A stretch of DNA of 64,000 nucleotides from Chaenocephalus aceratus (GCA_023974075.1 CM043800.1:5408352-5472351); one strand, 5' to 3'. Shown: positions 47,503 to 59,835, counted from the stretch's first letter. The notes: generated by a model from the sequence alone, not told the origin. Translations and numbers: made by a program.

Positions 47503-48160
47503 CCATAGACCCCCATGTTAAAATGCCCAACTTTACAGCAGAAAAAAACATGTTTCTACCCATGGATGCAATACATATTATTATCGATATATGATTCAGC
47601 CTTGGGTAAGACTTTATAGTCTATGGCTATGACGCCCATAATGCTAAACGGGGGCAAATGTTAATAGGGGACCAATTATCCCAGTGGTGGCCGCCGGAGC
47701 TAACGGAGCCGCAGGGGGCTAGCTCCAGCCGGCGTCCCGGAGCTAGCCCACTGCGGCTCCGTTAGGTCCGGGCGGTGGAGTCCGTCTTTTCTCAACGTGT
47801 GAATGACAAGCATTAAGAATAACAAAATATAGCTAATTCTCTTGCAGATTGTCTCATTTGATTATGAATGTAACGTTTATATAGGGGAACGACACTGTTA
47901 GCAGTAACTTGGTATGCATGTATTTCATGTTAGCTTAGCTTCTTAGCCTGAGCTAGCTCTGTTTACTTCCAGTTCGGAGGCAGCAGGTCCCGCCTCGGCT
48001 CCCCCTCTTTGCCCTTATTTGGAGCAGGCGGGATTAGACTCTGACGTCACAGTCGAGCCGTTAGTGGCCGACTCCGCCTACTAAGGGCTTCTCGGAAACT
48101 CTGCAGAATCCTATGGGTGACGTCACGGATACTACGTCCATTTATATATACAGTCTATGG
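47503..48160. mobile_element. non-autonomous repeat with CCATAGAC inverted ends
   Basis: CCATAGAC at 47503-47510 and GTCTATGG at 48153-48160 are inverted. The interior has GCCCAACTTTACAGCAGAAA, a strong hairpin at 47700-47765, and the end TTTATATATACAGTCTATGG. I recognise the ends as those of a common fish MITE but cannot name its superfamily. No coding content. Confidence 0.6.
47700..47765. repeat. 27-bp near-perfect hairpin
   Basis: The left arm 47700-47726 (CTAACGGAGCCGCAGGGGGC and TAGCTCC) pairs with the right arm 47739-47765 at 26 of 27 positions, with a 12-nt loop (AGCCGGCGTCCC). Pairing extends outward imperfectly into GGCCGCCGGAG and GTCCGGGCGGTGG. Confidence 0.92.
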
Positions 48161-48569
48161 ATCAAACACAGTTTTAGAGCAATTTTATATTACATTCAGT
48201 TTATTAAAATCAATCTCCAAGATAAGAAATTAAATTTGAATGTTGATGACATAATTCAATCTGAGCAGCTCAAAGTAAAACATATATGTCTATATACGTG
48301 ATGAATGATGAGAAGCGTGGCCAACACTTTATGGAACAGTCATTACATCACAACTATCAGCCCCATATTCCTAATAAGCAGATAGTGGACCTGCTGGCCT
48401 CAAACCATTTCCAGCCACACTTTAACATCAAGAGATGAAAAATAAAGATATCAACTTAAACCAATTATTGGAGGAAAAACGTTTTTTAAATCAACATATA
48501 CATTGTTGACTTTTTTAAATAACAAACTCACCTTGTGCAATACAATCTAGCATCTTTTAACATAGCATT
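48161..48569. other. anonymous sequence
   Basis: No gene recognised; AT-rich. Confidence 0.4.
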
Positions 48570-49484
48570 ACTCATACTTAGTGGAGTAATGTAACAAATT
48601 ACATTTACTATGGTACTGTAAATAGAAGTTGTGATCCTTGAGTATCTTTCACATTACATTTGGTAGGGGTAATGTATTTTTACTTCACTACATTTATTTT
48701 ACATACTTAGTTACAAGTTGCAATATAAATTGACACACATATTAGTATAGGTTAAGCTATAAGTGTATAAAGTAATTACAAATAAACTCAACCTTTAACA
48801 AGTGCAACATTGAAGTGATTAACGCATACATTATTATTATTAAGTATTTTTGATGTTTCCATCTGGTACTGAAAAGGCAGTTTTGAATATATGTCATACT
48901 TTTTCAGTACTTGTACACTGTAGTATTGCTACTTTTACTTATAGGGGACCTATCATGCAAAATGCACTTTTGTACGTCTTTTATACATGAATATGTGTCC
49001 CCGGTGTGTCAGGGAACTCACCAAGTGCCAGAAAACACAACTCTCTCTCCATACCCAAATCTCTAAAAACGGGGCTACAACGGATCTGATACTGACTGAT
49101 ACAGATTTGAAATATCTCTGACGTCAGGAACGAGGAGCTCCGCCTATATGGGCATCTCTCCACCTATCAGGAGGAGACAGCCACGGCCATTGCCGTTCGA
49201 AAGCGCTGGGAGATGCTGTAGTTACATATGCCAGGCCTGTAAGTGACGCTGTAGTCTGCCACAAAAGTAGCAAATAAGACTTCTCAGATTCAGCCCCTGC
49301 AAAAACAGGGCTAAAAAGAGCAAATAGAGCGAAATGAGGCATGGCTAAAATGCATGATCTGTTTGGTATTTGAAAAAAAATTCACACACATGTTTTATAT
49401 AGGTATGGCCCTACAATATATTATTGAAATATAGCATGATAGGTCCACTTTAAGTAATTAATATGATGACTTCTTCCACCTCTG
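48570..49484 (-). mobile_element. hAT-like repeat (CAGAGGTGG family), inverted, split by MITE B
   Basis: The right edge ACTTCTTCCACCTCTG at 49484 is the complement of a CAGAGGTGGAAGAAG terminus, and TACTTTTACTT motifs lead up to the MITE. The left limit is vague (TACTTAGTGGAGTAATGTAA near 48576). Same family as 1334-1880, and interrupted at the same kind of ACTTAAGTA site. Confidence 0.6.
48943..49449 (-). mobile_element. TTAA MITE, family B, copy 3 (inverted)
   Basis: Left AGGGGACCTATCATGCAAAA, right GCATGATAGGTCCACT followed by TTAA (49450-49453); the left flank is TTAT, one base off TTAA. Reverse complement of the 30067 copy but about 430 bp shorter because the centre is deleted. Confidence 0.85.
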
Positions 49485-50620
49485 CTTACATGTTATGCAC
49501 TGATTTACTGATACAGACAACATCTATTTCTCTAACCAGCCACCACCAGGCATATTGTAACTAGTGAGGACAGGGAGATGGAAGGGCTGCATTCTTTCAG
49601 CCCGAGCAGTGGAGCAGAGAAATGTCTCAGATCACTGTACTCTGACATGTTTGGCTGACCTGATAGGAATTCACTGACAAGAAAGAAAACATAAAAGCAC
49701 ACTGAGAGGACCGAGTCACGGGTGTGAGAAAAACACACAGGAGATCAGACTAAGCAAAAACAACACCAAACAAGAATCTCACGTTACTGCTCCTCTCTGA
49801 GTCTGATCTAAGCACGATGAGATACTGAAATGTTCCCACGTCCATGACAACAACACCTAGTACATAACATCTAGCCGACTGAGATAAGACCAAATGGCAG
49901 TCAGAGGGCAGCGAGGTGATGGTTGTGAGTGTGTGAATGTACATGCACAGTGAGTGCGCGTGTTGGTGAGGTTGTGGAAAGCAGAGCCGTGTTGAGAGCC
50001 TTGACGGGATCTGTCAGCACGGCTAGTCCCTGACAGGAGACAGAGAAACCTGCCCAGTGAGACATGGCTCCTCGGTGTCTCCTCAACTGGAATTCCTGGG
50101 AATTCCAGCCCAGCTCAGATTGTTATCAGATCCAAAAACACCCTCCACTCAGCCCACATTATTTTGTTCTGACTGAGCAACATACTACAGTTTACCAGAG
50201 GTTTATAAATCAAATCACATCATCTGTGTTTTAATAAAATCTTATTTTACGTTGGTTTATTAAATGATATTGTGATATTTACCACAGTCAAATGTGGAGG
50301 TCGATGCTTGACCAAGGACTGTAACCCAATCCCAAAACACAGAGGACAAAAATAAACTTTTAATGTTTGGAGAGTTTCGTTATGTTTAAACGTTTAAGTT
50401 ATTTCCACTTTCTAATATGGTCATCTGGATTAGAATTGTGTATTCTTCATAAATGAATTGTTTATAATGACCAGCAGAATATACCATGAGGAATTCAGCG
50501 TACCTTTGGCCAACTCTCAGCAGATTTAGAAGTCTGCGTATGAACAGAATCCTTATAAAATCTCTGTTGTGTGAACGTCTTCAACGACCAGCTGTCATGA
50601 GTCGTGGATTGGGAATGGTA
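49485..50620. other. anonymous sequence
   Basis: No gene recognised. A tandem AATTCCTGGGAATTCC palindrome lies at 50090-50105. Confidence 0.4.
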
Positions 50621-50966
50621 CAGTGCTTCTCAAAGTGTGGTCCGCGGATACTGGTGGTCCGTGAGCGTCCCCTAGTGGTCCGTGACTATATGGTACAATT
50701 TCACATTTGAAATAAATAAATACATTTAAGTTTTCCGCACTCTCGCGGGAATATCTCCGCAATGGAGCGAGCTTAAGTTTCACTTTCGATTGCATGATAT
50801 AGCCCAGATAAAAACCTTCATCACACATATTGCCACTTGTTTGTACCATTTGTAGGCGATTTGTAAAAAACCTATGTGTTTTGGATATTTGTGGAGTTAG
50901 GTGGTCCCGCGAGTGTTTTTTGTATTGGTTAAGTGGTCCTTGGTATGAAAAGTTTGAGAAACACTG
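50621..50966 (-). mobile_element. hAT MITE, second copy, inverted to 9714-10057
   Basis: CAGTGCTTCTCAAAGTGTGG at the left and AGTTTGAGAAACACTG at the right. Same internal blocks as the 9714 element in reverse (CTCTCGCGGGAATATCTCCG). The 8-bp flanks GAATGGTA and TGAACTAG do not match, so the duplication has decayed or the flank was rearranged. Confidence 0.9.
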
Positions 50967-52109
50967 TGAACTAGATGGAAACTACACAATCTGATAGATT
51001 GAGGTGTTTCTTTGGCAGAATAAAATACAGTTTAGATTAATATCAGGATTGTTCTTGGTCGGGTAGCGTTTAACTTTAACTTATTGCATCATTTGCGAAT
51101 TTTTCCAGCCACAAATATCCTAGCACAATGTAACTATCCTCTCACAGTTTTCAACGTTGTGTTATTGACGTTGAGACAAATAGGCTGTTCTGGTCCACTT
51201 GTTTTGATTTTTGGTGAGAAATGTACATAGCTGATTCACATTTTCCTAATACGCTAGTTTTTTGGTGTATAGCAGGTTGAACACAGGCTTTAGAATATGG
51301 TATTTTGCACGCTATCCTACAACATAATATACGGTACTATTTAGGTGTTGACTTGTTTTAAAATAGCCTTTTTCTAATATACCTTTCACAAATTAAATTA
51401 ATTGGGTATTTAAGGACCAAATTCCAAATATTTAAAATATTTAACACCAAATTCTACAGCACAAAAGGGCAGCTCCCCTTCATCTTAAGGGCTACATAAG
51501 AAGCCACCTTAAGGCTTCACTTCATGTAGCCCTGCCATTTCCCCACTTATGGTTCAAACGCTGGGATCTTAATTCTTCCGGTTAAGCACTAGCAGCATTG
51601 TTATTCTAAATAATTAACAACTACACTGCGGTGATTGGATGCCGTACCACATCCATCCTCTGTTAGTGACTGGCAGGATGACATATGACAATGGCCCAAA
51701 GTCTTATATGAGAAAAATGTGTTGTGTTGAAGATAGTCCCTGCTATGAGGAGCTGCGAAAAGCAAACTAAAGCTCATGTCGACAGTTAATAATAACTCTC
51801 ACTCACTGCCAGAAGGGAAGACAATCTATCTGTAAATCAAGCTCGCTAACATTCGCTAGCTTACCTTAGATACATAGTTAGCTAGCTTACCTTAACTACC
51901 AATCTATAAAGCTAGCTAGCAAATGTTAGCTATCTAGCTAGCCAGCGCAAAAATTCATGGTTCTCGTCATTTAAATTGTAAGTACTTTTTAACACCCTAT
52001 GGTTATACATTTGTCTACCGTTCAGGCAGTGAGAGTCATTTTAAAAACATTGTTGACGTGTTTTTTTTTAAGCAGACCAGGCACTATCCAAACCACTATC
52101 AATAGATTA
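50967..52109. other. anonymous sequence with a small GCTAGC-rich inverted repeat
   Basis: GCTAACATTCGCTAGC (51844-51859) and GCTAGCAAATGTTAGC (near 51916) are complementary at 15 of 16 positions, with further GCTAGCTTACCTTA direct copies between. No gene. Confidence 0.5.
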
Positions 52110-52160
52110 AATTAATTTTGTGACTATAACACGAAATGCCGTGAGACTGGGTTGCACTAT
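52110..52160. mobile_element. isolated DNA-transposon end (GTGAGACTGGGTT)
   Basis: CACGAAATGCCGTGAGACTGGGTTG, read on the minus strand from its CAACCCAGTCTCAC end, carries the same AACCCAGTCTCAC motif as the outer edge of the 58114-61046 fold-back element. No partner end is seen nearby. Confidence 0.4.
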
Positions 52161-54194
52161 CATATAGCCAGCTGCTCCTCCCAGCTCCAAACATCGCTGT
52201 AACTTCTCAAATATGTTTTTTGGATAAAGTAATAACATATTGGTAATTTAAATAGTTATTTTCTCACCTGAAAAACTGTTATAACTGAGTAACAGTTCAT
52301 TTAAAAGTTTAAAAACTGTTTATTTGTCAAGTAAAGGTTGATAAAGCTGTCAATGCTACGCAAAGTATTAGCAATTACGCCTTAACCAGAAGTGTCTACA
52401 ACCTATGTGGGAATGTGGAAGTGCCCTAGAGGCGGCGAACCATAAGGTGAATAGTTTGAGAACCAGGGGTGCCCCTTCCAGTGGAGAATAAGCAAAGTGC
52501 TATAGAGAACTATGTGCACTGGTGCCCTGCCACATGCAGCTGGTGCCCTTTTTTCCACCCCTGCCCATTCAACACCCTTACTCCACCTCTGCCTGTTTCA
52601 ACAGTAAGTAAGGAAGAGCTTAGTGAACAATAAATGTCAAATTAACATCCACTTGTATGTGTTATAATGTATATAGAGCCTGTGATAATGCACATACATC
52701 GGTTATGTTTGTATGGGTGTGTATGTGCACGTGTATGTTCTCATGGTTCCCACTAATAGTGACACAATAATCAATCACAGTTGGATGCTTATGCTTCTGA
52801 TCTATAATTCATTTGCATCCTAACATATTGACATGTGTGCAGATGCTTGAGGCAGCAAACTGTAACAGACCAGTCAACAGATCAGAACATGGCAACACAA
52901 TGGTTGTTTGAGGTAAATACTGTTTCTCTCTCAAATAAAATTAAAGGGATAATAGCCTACTCAGTTTAACATTATTAAAAGCGACATTCTCACTGATGAT
53001 TCCTTTGTTTAGCAAACACATGCTGACCCAATTTAAACCCATTAGCACTCACTTCAGTGCATGTGCCGTTTCTCATAGGGTAATTGAGCCTCTACATCCT
53101 CCATTCTCCTCCATTCTGATGTATGTGTTCACCTGTAATGTATTCAATGATGGAACTCTGAACACATCAAGCACTTTTAACATTTGTTGTAGGATGTGAT
53201 TTTGAAATGCTATTAAGATTATTTCCCAGGCCTCCCTTTGTGCAGATGAGTGCACAGCTGCATATGTGAAGACAATGCTAAACAACTGATCCATCCTTCC
53301 TGTCTATCTATCTGTTCCTTTCTCATTCAGCATGGACATATGCATGAGTAGACCTGCTAGCAAGGTGGCGCTTTAATACGACACCTGACCTCAACATTGG
53401 ATGGGAAGGACGTCTCAAATATGACCATAATTGCGACTGTGATATCAGAGAGTACATATATGACATGGGATTATATGCTGTGAGCGTACATTTCAACCCC
53501 CAGAACATTATTGCTGTCAATCTCAGCTTTAACCTTGTGGTAAATATGCTTAGGTCACATTGTACATTCTAATGAGTTGAACTTATTTTAATATAGCAGG
53601 TTTCATTATGAATCATGCAACATCAGTTACTTCCAGATTTCCATTGCAAACTGTGTCCTTTCTCTCAGTCGAAGTGTATTAAAGCTGATTTATAATGTTG
53701 TTGCTGCTGTGAACCAAATATGTTACTAAAACTGGACTTTTGGCATCATATTTTGGATGGTATGACATGTATTTGATGTCTCAAGTTACTCTAAACTACA
53801 CAGCCCAACATCTCAGCATTACAATGGAGGGGGTCTGGCTACCTGTTATACTACCCACGAGAACACCCCACCACTCCCTGTAATATAGTGTGAACGTGAC
53901 CTCACTGGACAGTAGACGGTTAAATGTGTGATCATGAATCAGTGTCTCCTACACCTACTCTTTATGAGCGGGCCGCCAAGGCAATGGCTGCCCAAAGAAT
54001 TATTTTGCAACCCATTTATTTATGAATTCTTATCAATGTACCTGTAGACTAAAGCCAAAGACAAAGCCTTTGTTTTACTGTGTTTCCTCCTCGATGTACG
54101 CCCATTACTCAACCATCTGATATGATTCTATTATTACAACTGTTTATTTGTATAGCCCGGCCCGATGACCCACAGATCAACTGCATGCTGGCAG
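52161..54194. other. anonymous sequence
   Basis: No coding exon recognised. A GTTTGAGAACCAGGGG motif at 52455-52470 could be a decayed hAT end. Confidence 0.4.
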
Positions 54195-55453
54195 TTAGAG
54201 TTTGGCCTCCAGTGAGACTGTAAGGAATCTTGGTGTTATATTTGATCAGGATTTATCCTTTAAGGCCCACATAAAATCAATTTCAAGGACCGCCTACTTC
54301 CATCTACGTAACATTGCAAAAACCAGGCATATCTTGCCTCAAAACGATGCAGAGAAACTAGTCCATGCATTTGTTACTTCTAGGCTGGATTATTGTAACT
54401 CTTTATTATCAGGGAGTACCAAGAAGTCAGTCAAGTGGCTTCAGCTGATTCAAAATGCTGCAGCTCGTGTACTAATCAGAGTTAGGAAAAGGGACCACAT
54501 TACTCCTGTTCTGGCTGCCTTACACTGGCTCCCTATAGAACACAGGATAGCATTTAAAATTCTTCTTCTCGCCTACAAAGCCCTTAATGGGCAGGCGCCA
54601 TCTTACCTTAAAGAACTCATTATACCCTAATGTCCTACTAGGGCATTGCGTTCCAAGAATGCAGGGTTGTTGGTTGTTCCTAGAGTCTCTACAAGTACAA
54701 TGGGAGCCAGAGCCTTTTCTTATCAAGCTCCACATTTGTGGAATCAGCTTCCAGTTTGTGTTCAGGCGGCAGACACCCTATCCGTTTTTAAGAGTGCGCT
54801 TAAGATCTTCCTTTTTGATAAAGCTTATAGTTAGGGCTGATTAGATTCAGCCCCTAGTTTTGCTGATATAGGCTTAGTGTGTCGGGGGACATCTTACTTC
54901 TTCTTCTTCTCTCTGTCTGTACCTGTGTACTCTCATGTTCCGATTAACCCAGCTTCCCCAAATGTCTTTCTTTTTGGTGTCTATATACGCTGGGATCCGG
55001 AGACATGGATGATCCTGCGGTCCTGTGTCCTGGATCGCGAGCCCTGGATCGCGAGTCGTGGCTGTGGTCCTGGATCATCGGTCCTGGATGGATATCCTCG
55101 TGGATTCATCTTCCTATTATACACACATGCATTTCCAAACATCTGGACTACCTATGTTGCAAATGTATTATCTTTTCAATTTACACACGGCATCTATTGC
55201 ACGTCTGTCCGTCCTGGGAGAGGGATCCCTCCTCTGTTGCTCTCCCTGAGGTTCCTCCCATGTTCCCCTTAAACTGGGTTTTCTTTGGAAGTTTTTCCTT
55301 GTACGATGTGAGGGTCTAAGGACAGAGGGTCTAAGGACAGAGGGTGTCGTATTGTCATACTGATATTCTGTACACACTGTGAAGACCACTGAGACAAATG
55401 TAACATTTGTGATATTGGGCTATATAAATAAACATTGATTGATTGATTGATTG
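54195..55453 (+). mobile_element. L2-type LINE 3' part with (ATTG)n tail
   Basis: The C-terminal ORF2 remnant is followed by a long 3' UTR with CTCCCTGAGGTTCCTCCCAT, GGGTTTTCTTTGGAAGTTTT, GTACGATGTGAGGGTCTAAG, AGACCACTGAGACAAATGTA and GGGCTATATAAATAAACATT, and an ATTG tandem tail at 55434-55453. This 3' end is very recognisable for one fish L2 lineage. GAGGGTCTAAGGACA is duplicated at 55310-55340. Confidence 0.88.
54202..54834 (+). pseudogene. LINE ORF2 C-terminal fragment
   Basis: First frame 54202-54630: SETVRNLGVIFDQDLSFKAH, SRTAYFHLRNIAK, SRLDYCNSLLSGSTKKS, LQLIQNAAARVLIRV, HITPVLAALHWLPIEHRIAF and KILLLAYKALNGQAPSYLKE, ending at a TAA. The next block continues in the same direction as VPRVSTSTMGARAFSYQAPH, LWNQLPVCVQAADTLSVFKS and LKIFLFDKAYS to 54834. 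These are the standard post-RT blocks of L2-type ORF2; the RT domain is absent through 5' truncation. One stop (or a small frame change) separates the halves, and it is therefore inactive. Confidence 0.88.
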
Positions 55454-58113
55454 AATCCGTGCATCACTGACTTTGATATATCAGAACATTTAAATGTCTT
55501 ATTTTTGTCAAGAATATTTCTGACGAGTACACCGGCCAAAACAAACACGGATATATACAATGTATTGACTTATTTCATTCATTCCTTTTATCAACACATA
55601 CATTTCAATGCTTGTGTTTTTCTTTTGCTTAAGGTCAAGCCTTTGACAACAATCAGGTGAAAATTAAATGTGTTGTTCATGCTGCTGTTATTTGGATAAA
55701 TCTTCACATCATTTACTCAGAATAGGGTTTCAGAGTTTGTGCTCGATTAGCAAAATATTTAGTCTAAAGGTTTTGAGATATCCAGTGTCAACTTGTCAGA
55801 GTGAATGCTCCTGTTTCCAAAAGTGTCCTTGTGACAATGGCTGCAATGCATGGTACTGAAATAGCCCTGAGGCCAGGACTTATACCCTTGTGGAGTTGAA
55901 AGGTGCTAATTCATCTGACCTTCGCAGAGCAGCAGAAGGACAAACACAGAGTCACTGGAGGGGTTAGGGTGCCAAACTGATCTGGCAGGAGTTCAGAGAG
56001 ACTCAATCCCTGCCACCAAGCAGCCTAACGGAAACCAATTTAGCCCACCCAAGGTCAGGGCTTCTACGCAGCTTGAGCATGAAACCTAAACAATCCGACT
56101 TTCTAATCCCCACCCAGTTACACAATGGAGAGATCCAAATGCTGCATAAAGCGTAGGCTACTCACGTCTCCCCGTGTTATGTAACATTGGTCAAACCCTT
56201 CATGCTGGAATCCTAACCGGTGGTTTCTCATTACAGTTTCTGTTTCCATATGCAGAGCTCCCGGTCAGTGGACACTTGTCTTTGATGTTGGCTGTGGTTC
56301 CTGAGTGATGATGTGAGATGAAGAGTGAAGCAGCAGTTTCCCAGACACACACACACCACAACAAACATAGAGCAGGGTGACACACAACTGATGGCCCAGT
56401 CCGTCAGCCCCAGAGAGAGAGCCACGCTGCCCCCGGAGGTGGGAACACTCAGTCCACACAAAGCTGTAATGTTGTTGTTTAGATGTGTAAAAAGCACATT
56501 ATGTGGGTATATCTGTTATTGGTGTACATAACTGACTTTGGACCATTAATGTCCATTAAATTCTGGCCTAACGATGATGAGGTTAGAAAACCAAAATCAA
56601 AATAACGTTCATAACGGTTTTGATGTTTGCATTGCAGAGTGAGGAGAAGATCCAGAGCTCACCTCACTGAGTGTTCACTTGAACATAGAGAAGCAAGGAC
56701 TGTTAAGACCTCAGATATTCTTTTGGTGTGCCTAAGAAACACAGGTTATATTAAATAAACAGCTGTAATTTCATCAGGTCTGTAACATTCACTAGAGCTC
56801 TATGGCAGATTATTCATCCCTACTGCTGCAGGCAGACCCATGAGAGGGACTGTTGTCAGTGCTGTGTTGTAATACTAAACTCAGTAATGAATCCAAGGCA
56901 TGGGCTCAGTTGTTAAGGAAAGACAGGAAGCACAGAGGACGGCTGTCTTTAGTGACCATCAGCTCATTCACTTTTAAAAGATAGGGAGAAAATAATCAAA
57001 GACAGGCTTCTGTTATTGATTTTAGATTCTATTCATTTCCCCCTCAGGATGAACTTCCATAACTATAGTGTTTCTTTATCTTACCATTCAGCACCATCGT
57101 CAGATCGAGGCTGCGAAATCCTTAGAATTCTATTAGATCGAATTTTTTCGTTTTTATTTAATTTTTCATTTTGACCGAAACACTAAGCGGGACATCTTAC
57201 ATTTCGTTATTGGCTGACATATATGCACTATAGTTATTTTTAATGTATGTAAAGGTGGCCCTGAAAAACAGAAACAAAACAAAAGTGATTTAGTATTTGG
57301 TTAGATTCGCGAAATAACCTCTGTTGTTACCACAACTTTAAGAGATTTTCCTGTTTTGTTCTACGACATAAACTACGTGACATTTTTGGTGGTGGTGTTT
57401 TGACCTTCAGCTGTAAAATGTATCCTGTATGATGTGGTGTTTCCCTTGTGCTGCATCAGAGCCATAGAGAGATGAGTATCGTATAGATTACTATAGATTA
57501 GATATAGTAGTATAGATTAGTATCTCTAGGGCTCTGTGCTGCATGTATGCGCAGTGCACATCCGGACCCCGTGTAGATTTGCATGTTTGGCTGGATCTCA
57601 GCCCTGCATGTTCCGGAGCTGGAGAACTCATAAACTGCTGCTCACAGGGAGGTCAAGCTTTGTGCCTTTTCTTGTTCCAGCTCTAACCTCCACACACAAA
57701 TGCACGTTTTCACAGTTTTTCCTTTAACAACATTTTTCCCTTTGATATGATTCGGGTCAGGCCCCCTGTCGCTATTAAGAGCAGCGATGCTGCTGCCAGT
57801 TTGGCACGCCATATCCCCCTGGAACCAAAGCCTGAGCGCTGCAGCTCCGGCTGCCGCCATGCTCACTTGTGAAATGCATGATTATGCAAACCAGGCTGTT
57901 TACCTTGGATTACAATCAATATCGAGGTGCCCTGTGAGATTAGTATTAAAGCGAGCGGCAGCAGTCGGCTCTGCCCTGTGAAGTGGGCAGCGGCTGTGTG
58001 CAACCGCAAGCAGGACTGTGAGTGCCAGATAAAAGATGAATTATAGATATCAAGCCCCAGGGCTAAACGTGGAGGTGGGTGGTGTGTGGAGGTGGGGGGA
58101 GACAGTTCCAACC
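55454..58113. other. anonymous sequence; possible conserved element inside
   Basis: No gene recognised. 57300-58060 is GC-richer and of higher complexity than the flanks. A short tandem TATAGATTA(G/C) lies at 57482-57520. Confidence 0.45.
57870..57930. promoter_or_regulatory. candidate regulatory element (clustered factor-like motifs)
   Basis: Within 55 bp there are an octamer-like ATGATTATGCAAA (57878), a forkhead-like TGTTTAC (57898) and homeodomain-like GGATTACAATCAATAT (57907). The segment is outside recognised repeats. This motif clustering is only suggestive; such words arise often by chance. Confidence 0.2.
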
Positions 58114-59393
58114 CAGTCTCACAAAAAAAACGTGTAATAACTACGTTGGTCCACAACTTGGAACGTAGTATTTCTACAAAAACGCCTCTGAAATTGTAAG
58201 ATCCCTACATTTTTTTTCACCATTCATTCCAATGGCTGGCGTCTATGTCACGTGATCTTCAAATTACTCCCTGCAGAAGAAAAAAAATGGCCGACCTTCA
58301 TTTTATTCTCGGTGGAAAATGCCTATTTTAAGGTTAGTTTGGCCATTAAAATGCGTTTTGATGTCATTTAAAGCGAGAAATATGAGTTGTTATTTCAGAT
58401 TATGTGTGCAGTGGATGTACATGATCTTTAGTTTGCTAGTTATTACGAAGATTACTTCAGGAAATTGTGTCCATACAACGTTTTCATTGTTACCAAGTTG
58501 GTTGCTAGGGACGCTGCTATCGATATTAGTTCTGTTATGTTGTGGAACTGTTTAATGGTGTTATCTTTATTGCTAACCCCTTCCCCGTCAATGTATAGTG
58601 TTGGTCCACAGCGCAAACGTATTAGTTTAACAAAATCCGCATCTAAAATTGTGGCATAGATACGTTATTTTCCCCTGTGCAATTCTCCATTTACTCAACA
58701 ATAACACATACTTATCCTTGTGTTTATTTATTTGTTTGATTAATAAACACAAGTTGGAATCCGTCAGGACCAAGGGTCGGAGCAGCTCATTTGCTTTAGA
58801 GAATATTACACCGGGAAGTAAGTATTCTCTCCGCTTCGCTTGACAAACCCCGTGATAGTCCTCAAGCTCTGTGATTGGATGTTTGAGTGTGCTCCGAGGG
58901 TTACGCCGAGCGTCGAACAGCACTTGAAATGGGATGGAACCACGTCAGACTGTCCAAAACTGGATTTGAACGGGTCCACCCCGTCCCCCCTCCCCCACCC
59001 CGTCCCTAGAACTACACATGCTGGCTATTGTGTTTCGCAACATGTTCTCTATGGCACGTCTCTACTGGGAGTTGTAGTTTTAAAAGACGTTTTCATATTT
59101 CCCATAATAAGAAGTTGCCAGTATTAAACTGTGTACATTCCTGGAGGTTTAGAGAATAGGAAACACTCACATTTAAAACATATAATTAATAAATGGGTGA
59201 AAATTGCTTGTGCCCATAATGGGCAGCATTTATATATATACCCACATGCCAGCTAAGGTCAGAAGAGCTTTATTTAACAGCTGGTCTTATGTCTGTGACC
59301 CCTCCTGTTGTTCATTGATGAGCCTGAAACATGCACTTGTCAAGGTTCAGAGGCACATTTTGCAAATGGCAGTAGCCATCGATCATCTTAAGA

Positions 59394-59460
59394 TAAGATA
59401 TTCTTTATTGATCCCAAGTTGGAAACATTTGCGTTACATCAGCATGTGTAACAGTTGTAA
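59394..59460. mobile_element. possible retroposon-tail fragment
   Basis: AGATAAGATATTCTTTATTG followed by ATCCCAAGTTGGAAACATTT resembles a 'TTTATT-ATCCC...GGAAA' block often seen at fish retroposon ends. Too short to classify. Confidence 0.35.
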
Positions 59461-59574
59461 ATATGCAGTGGTGTTTATTTCTAATCATTTAGTATAATCA
59501 CACAAATTCTGTGTTTTTATATTTAATAATTCTGTGTTCTTTATTTATTGATTGTTCAATACCTGACAAGGTCG

Positions 59575-59835
59575 GAGATGAAAAACTTGGGTCGCAGGTT
59601 CTTCAACAGTGCATCACAAGACATCTTTCAATATGTGTACCTCCACCATTAAACTGTCGTATTCTGCACATTTCTTATTCTATCTACATACATCTTATAA
59701 GAGTATAATACATATGTATAATATCAGTTAAAATAAGTGCTTCAACATAGTTAACATTGCTGGAGGTATACACAAATATTGATAGATGTCTTGTAATGCA
59801 CTGTTGAGGAACCTGCGACCCACGTTTTCATTCAT
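59575..59835. repeat. nested inverted repeat with ~75-bp arms
   Basis: The left arm (about 59575-59655) and right arm (about 59755-59835) are reverse complements with several mismatches (GGGTCGCAGGTTC, CAACAGTGCAT, ACAAGACATCT). It sits in the spacer of the larger fold-back element. Confidence 0.8.
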
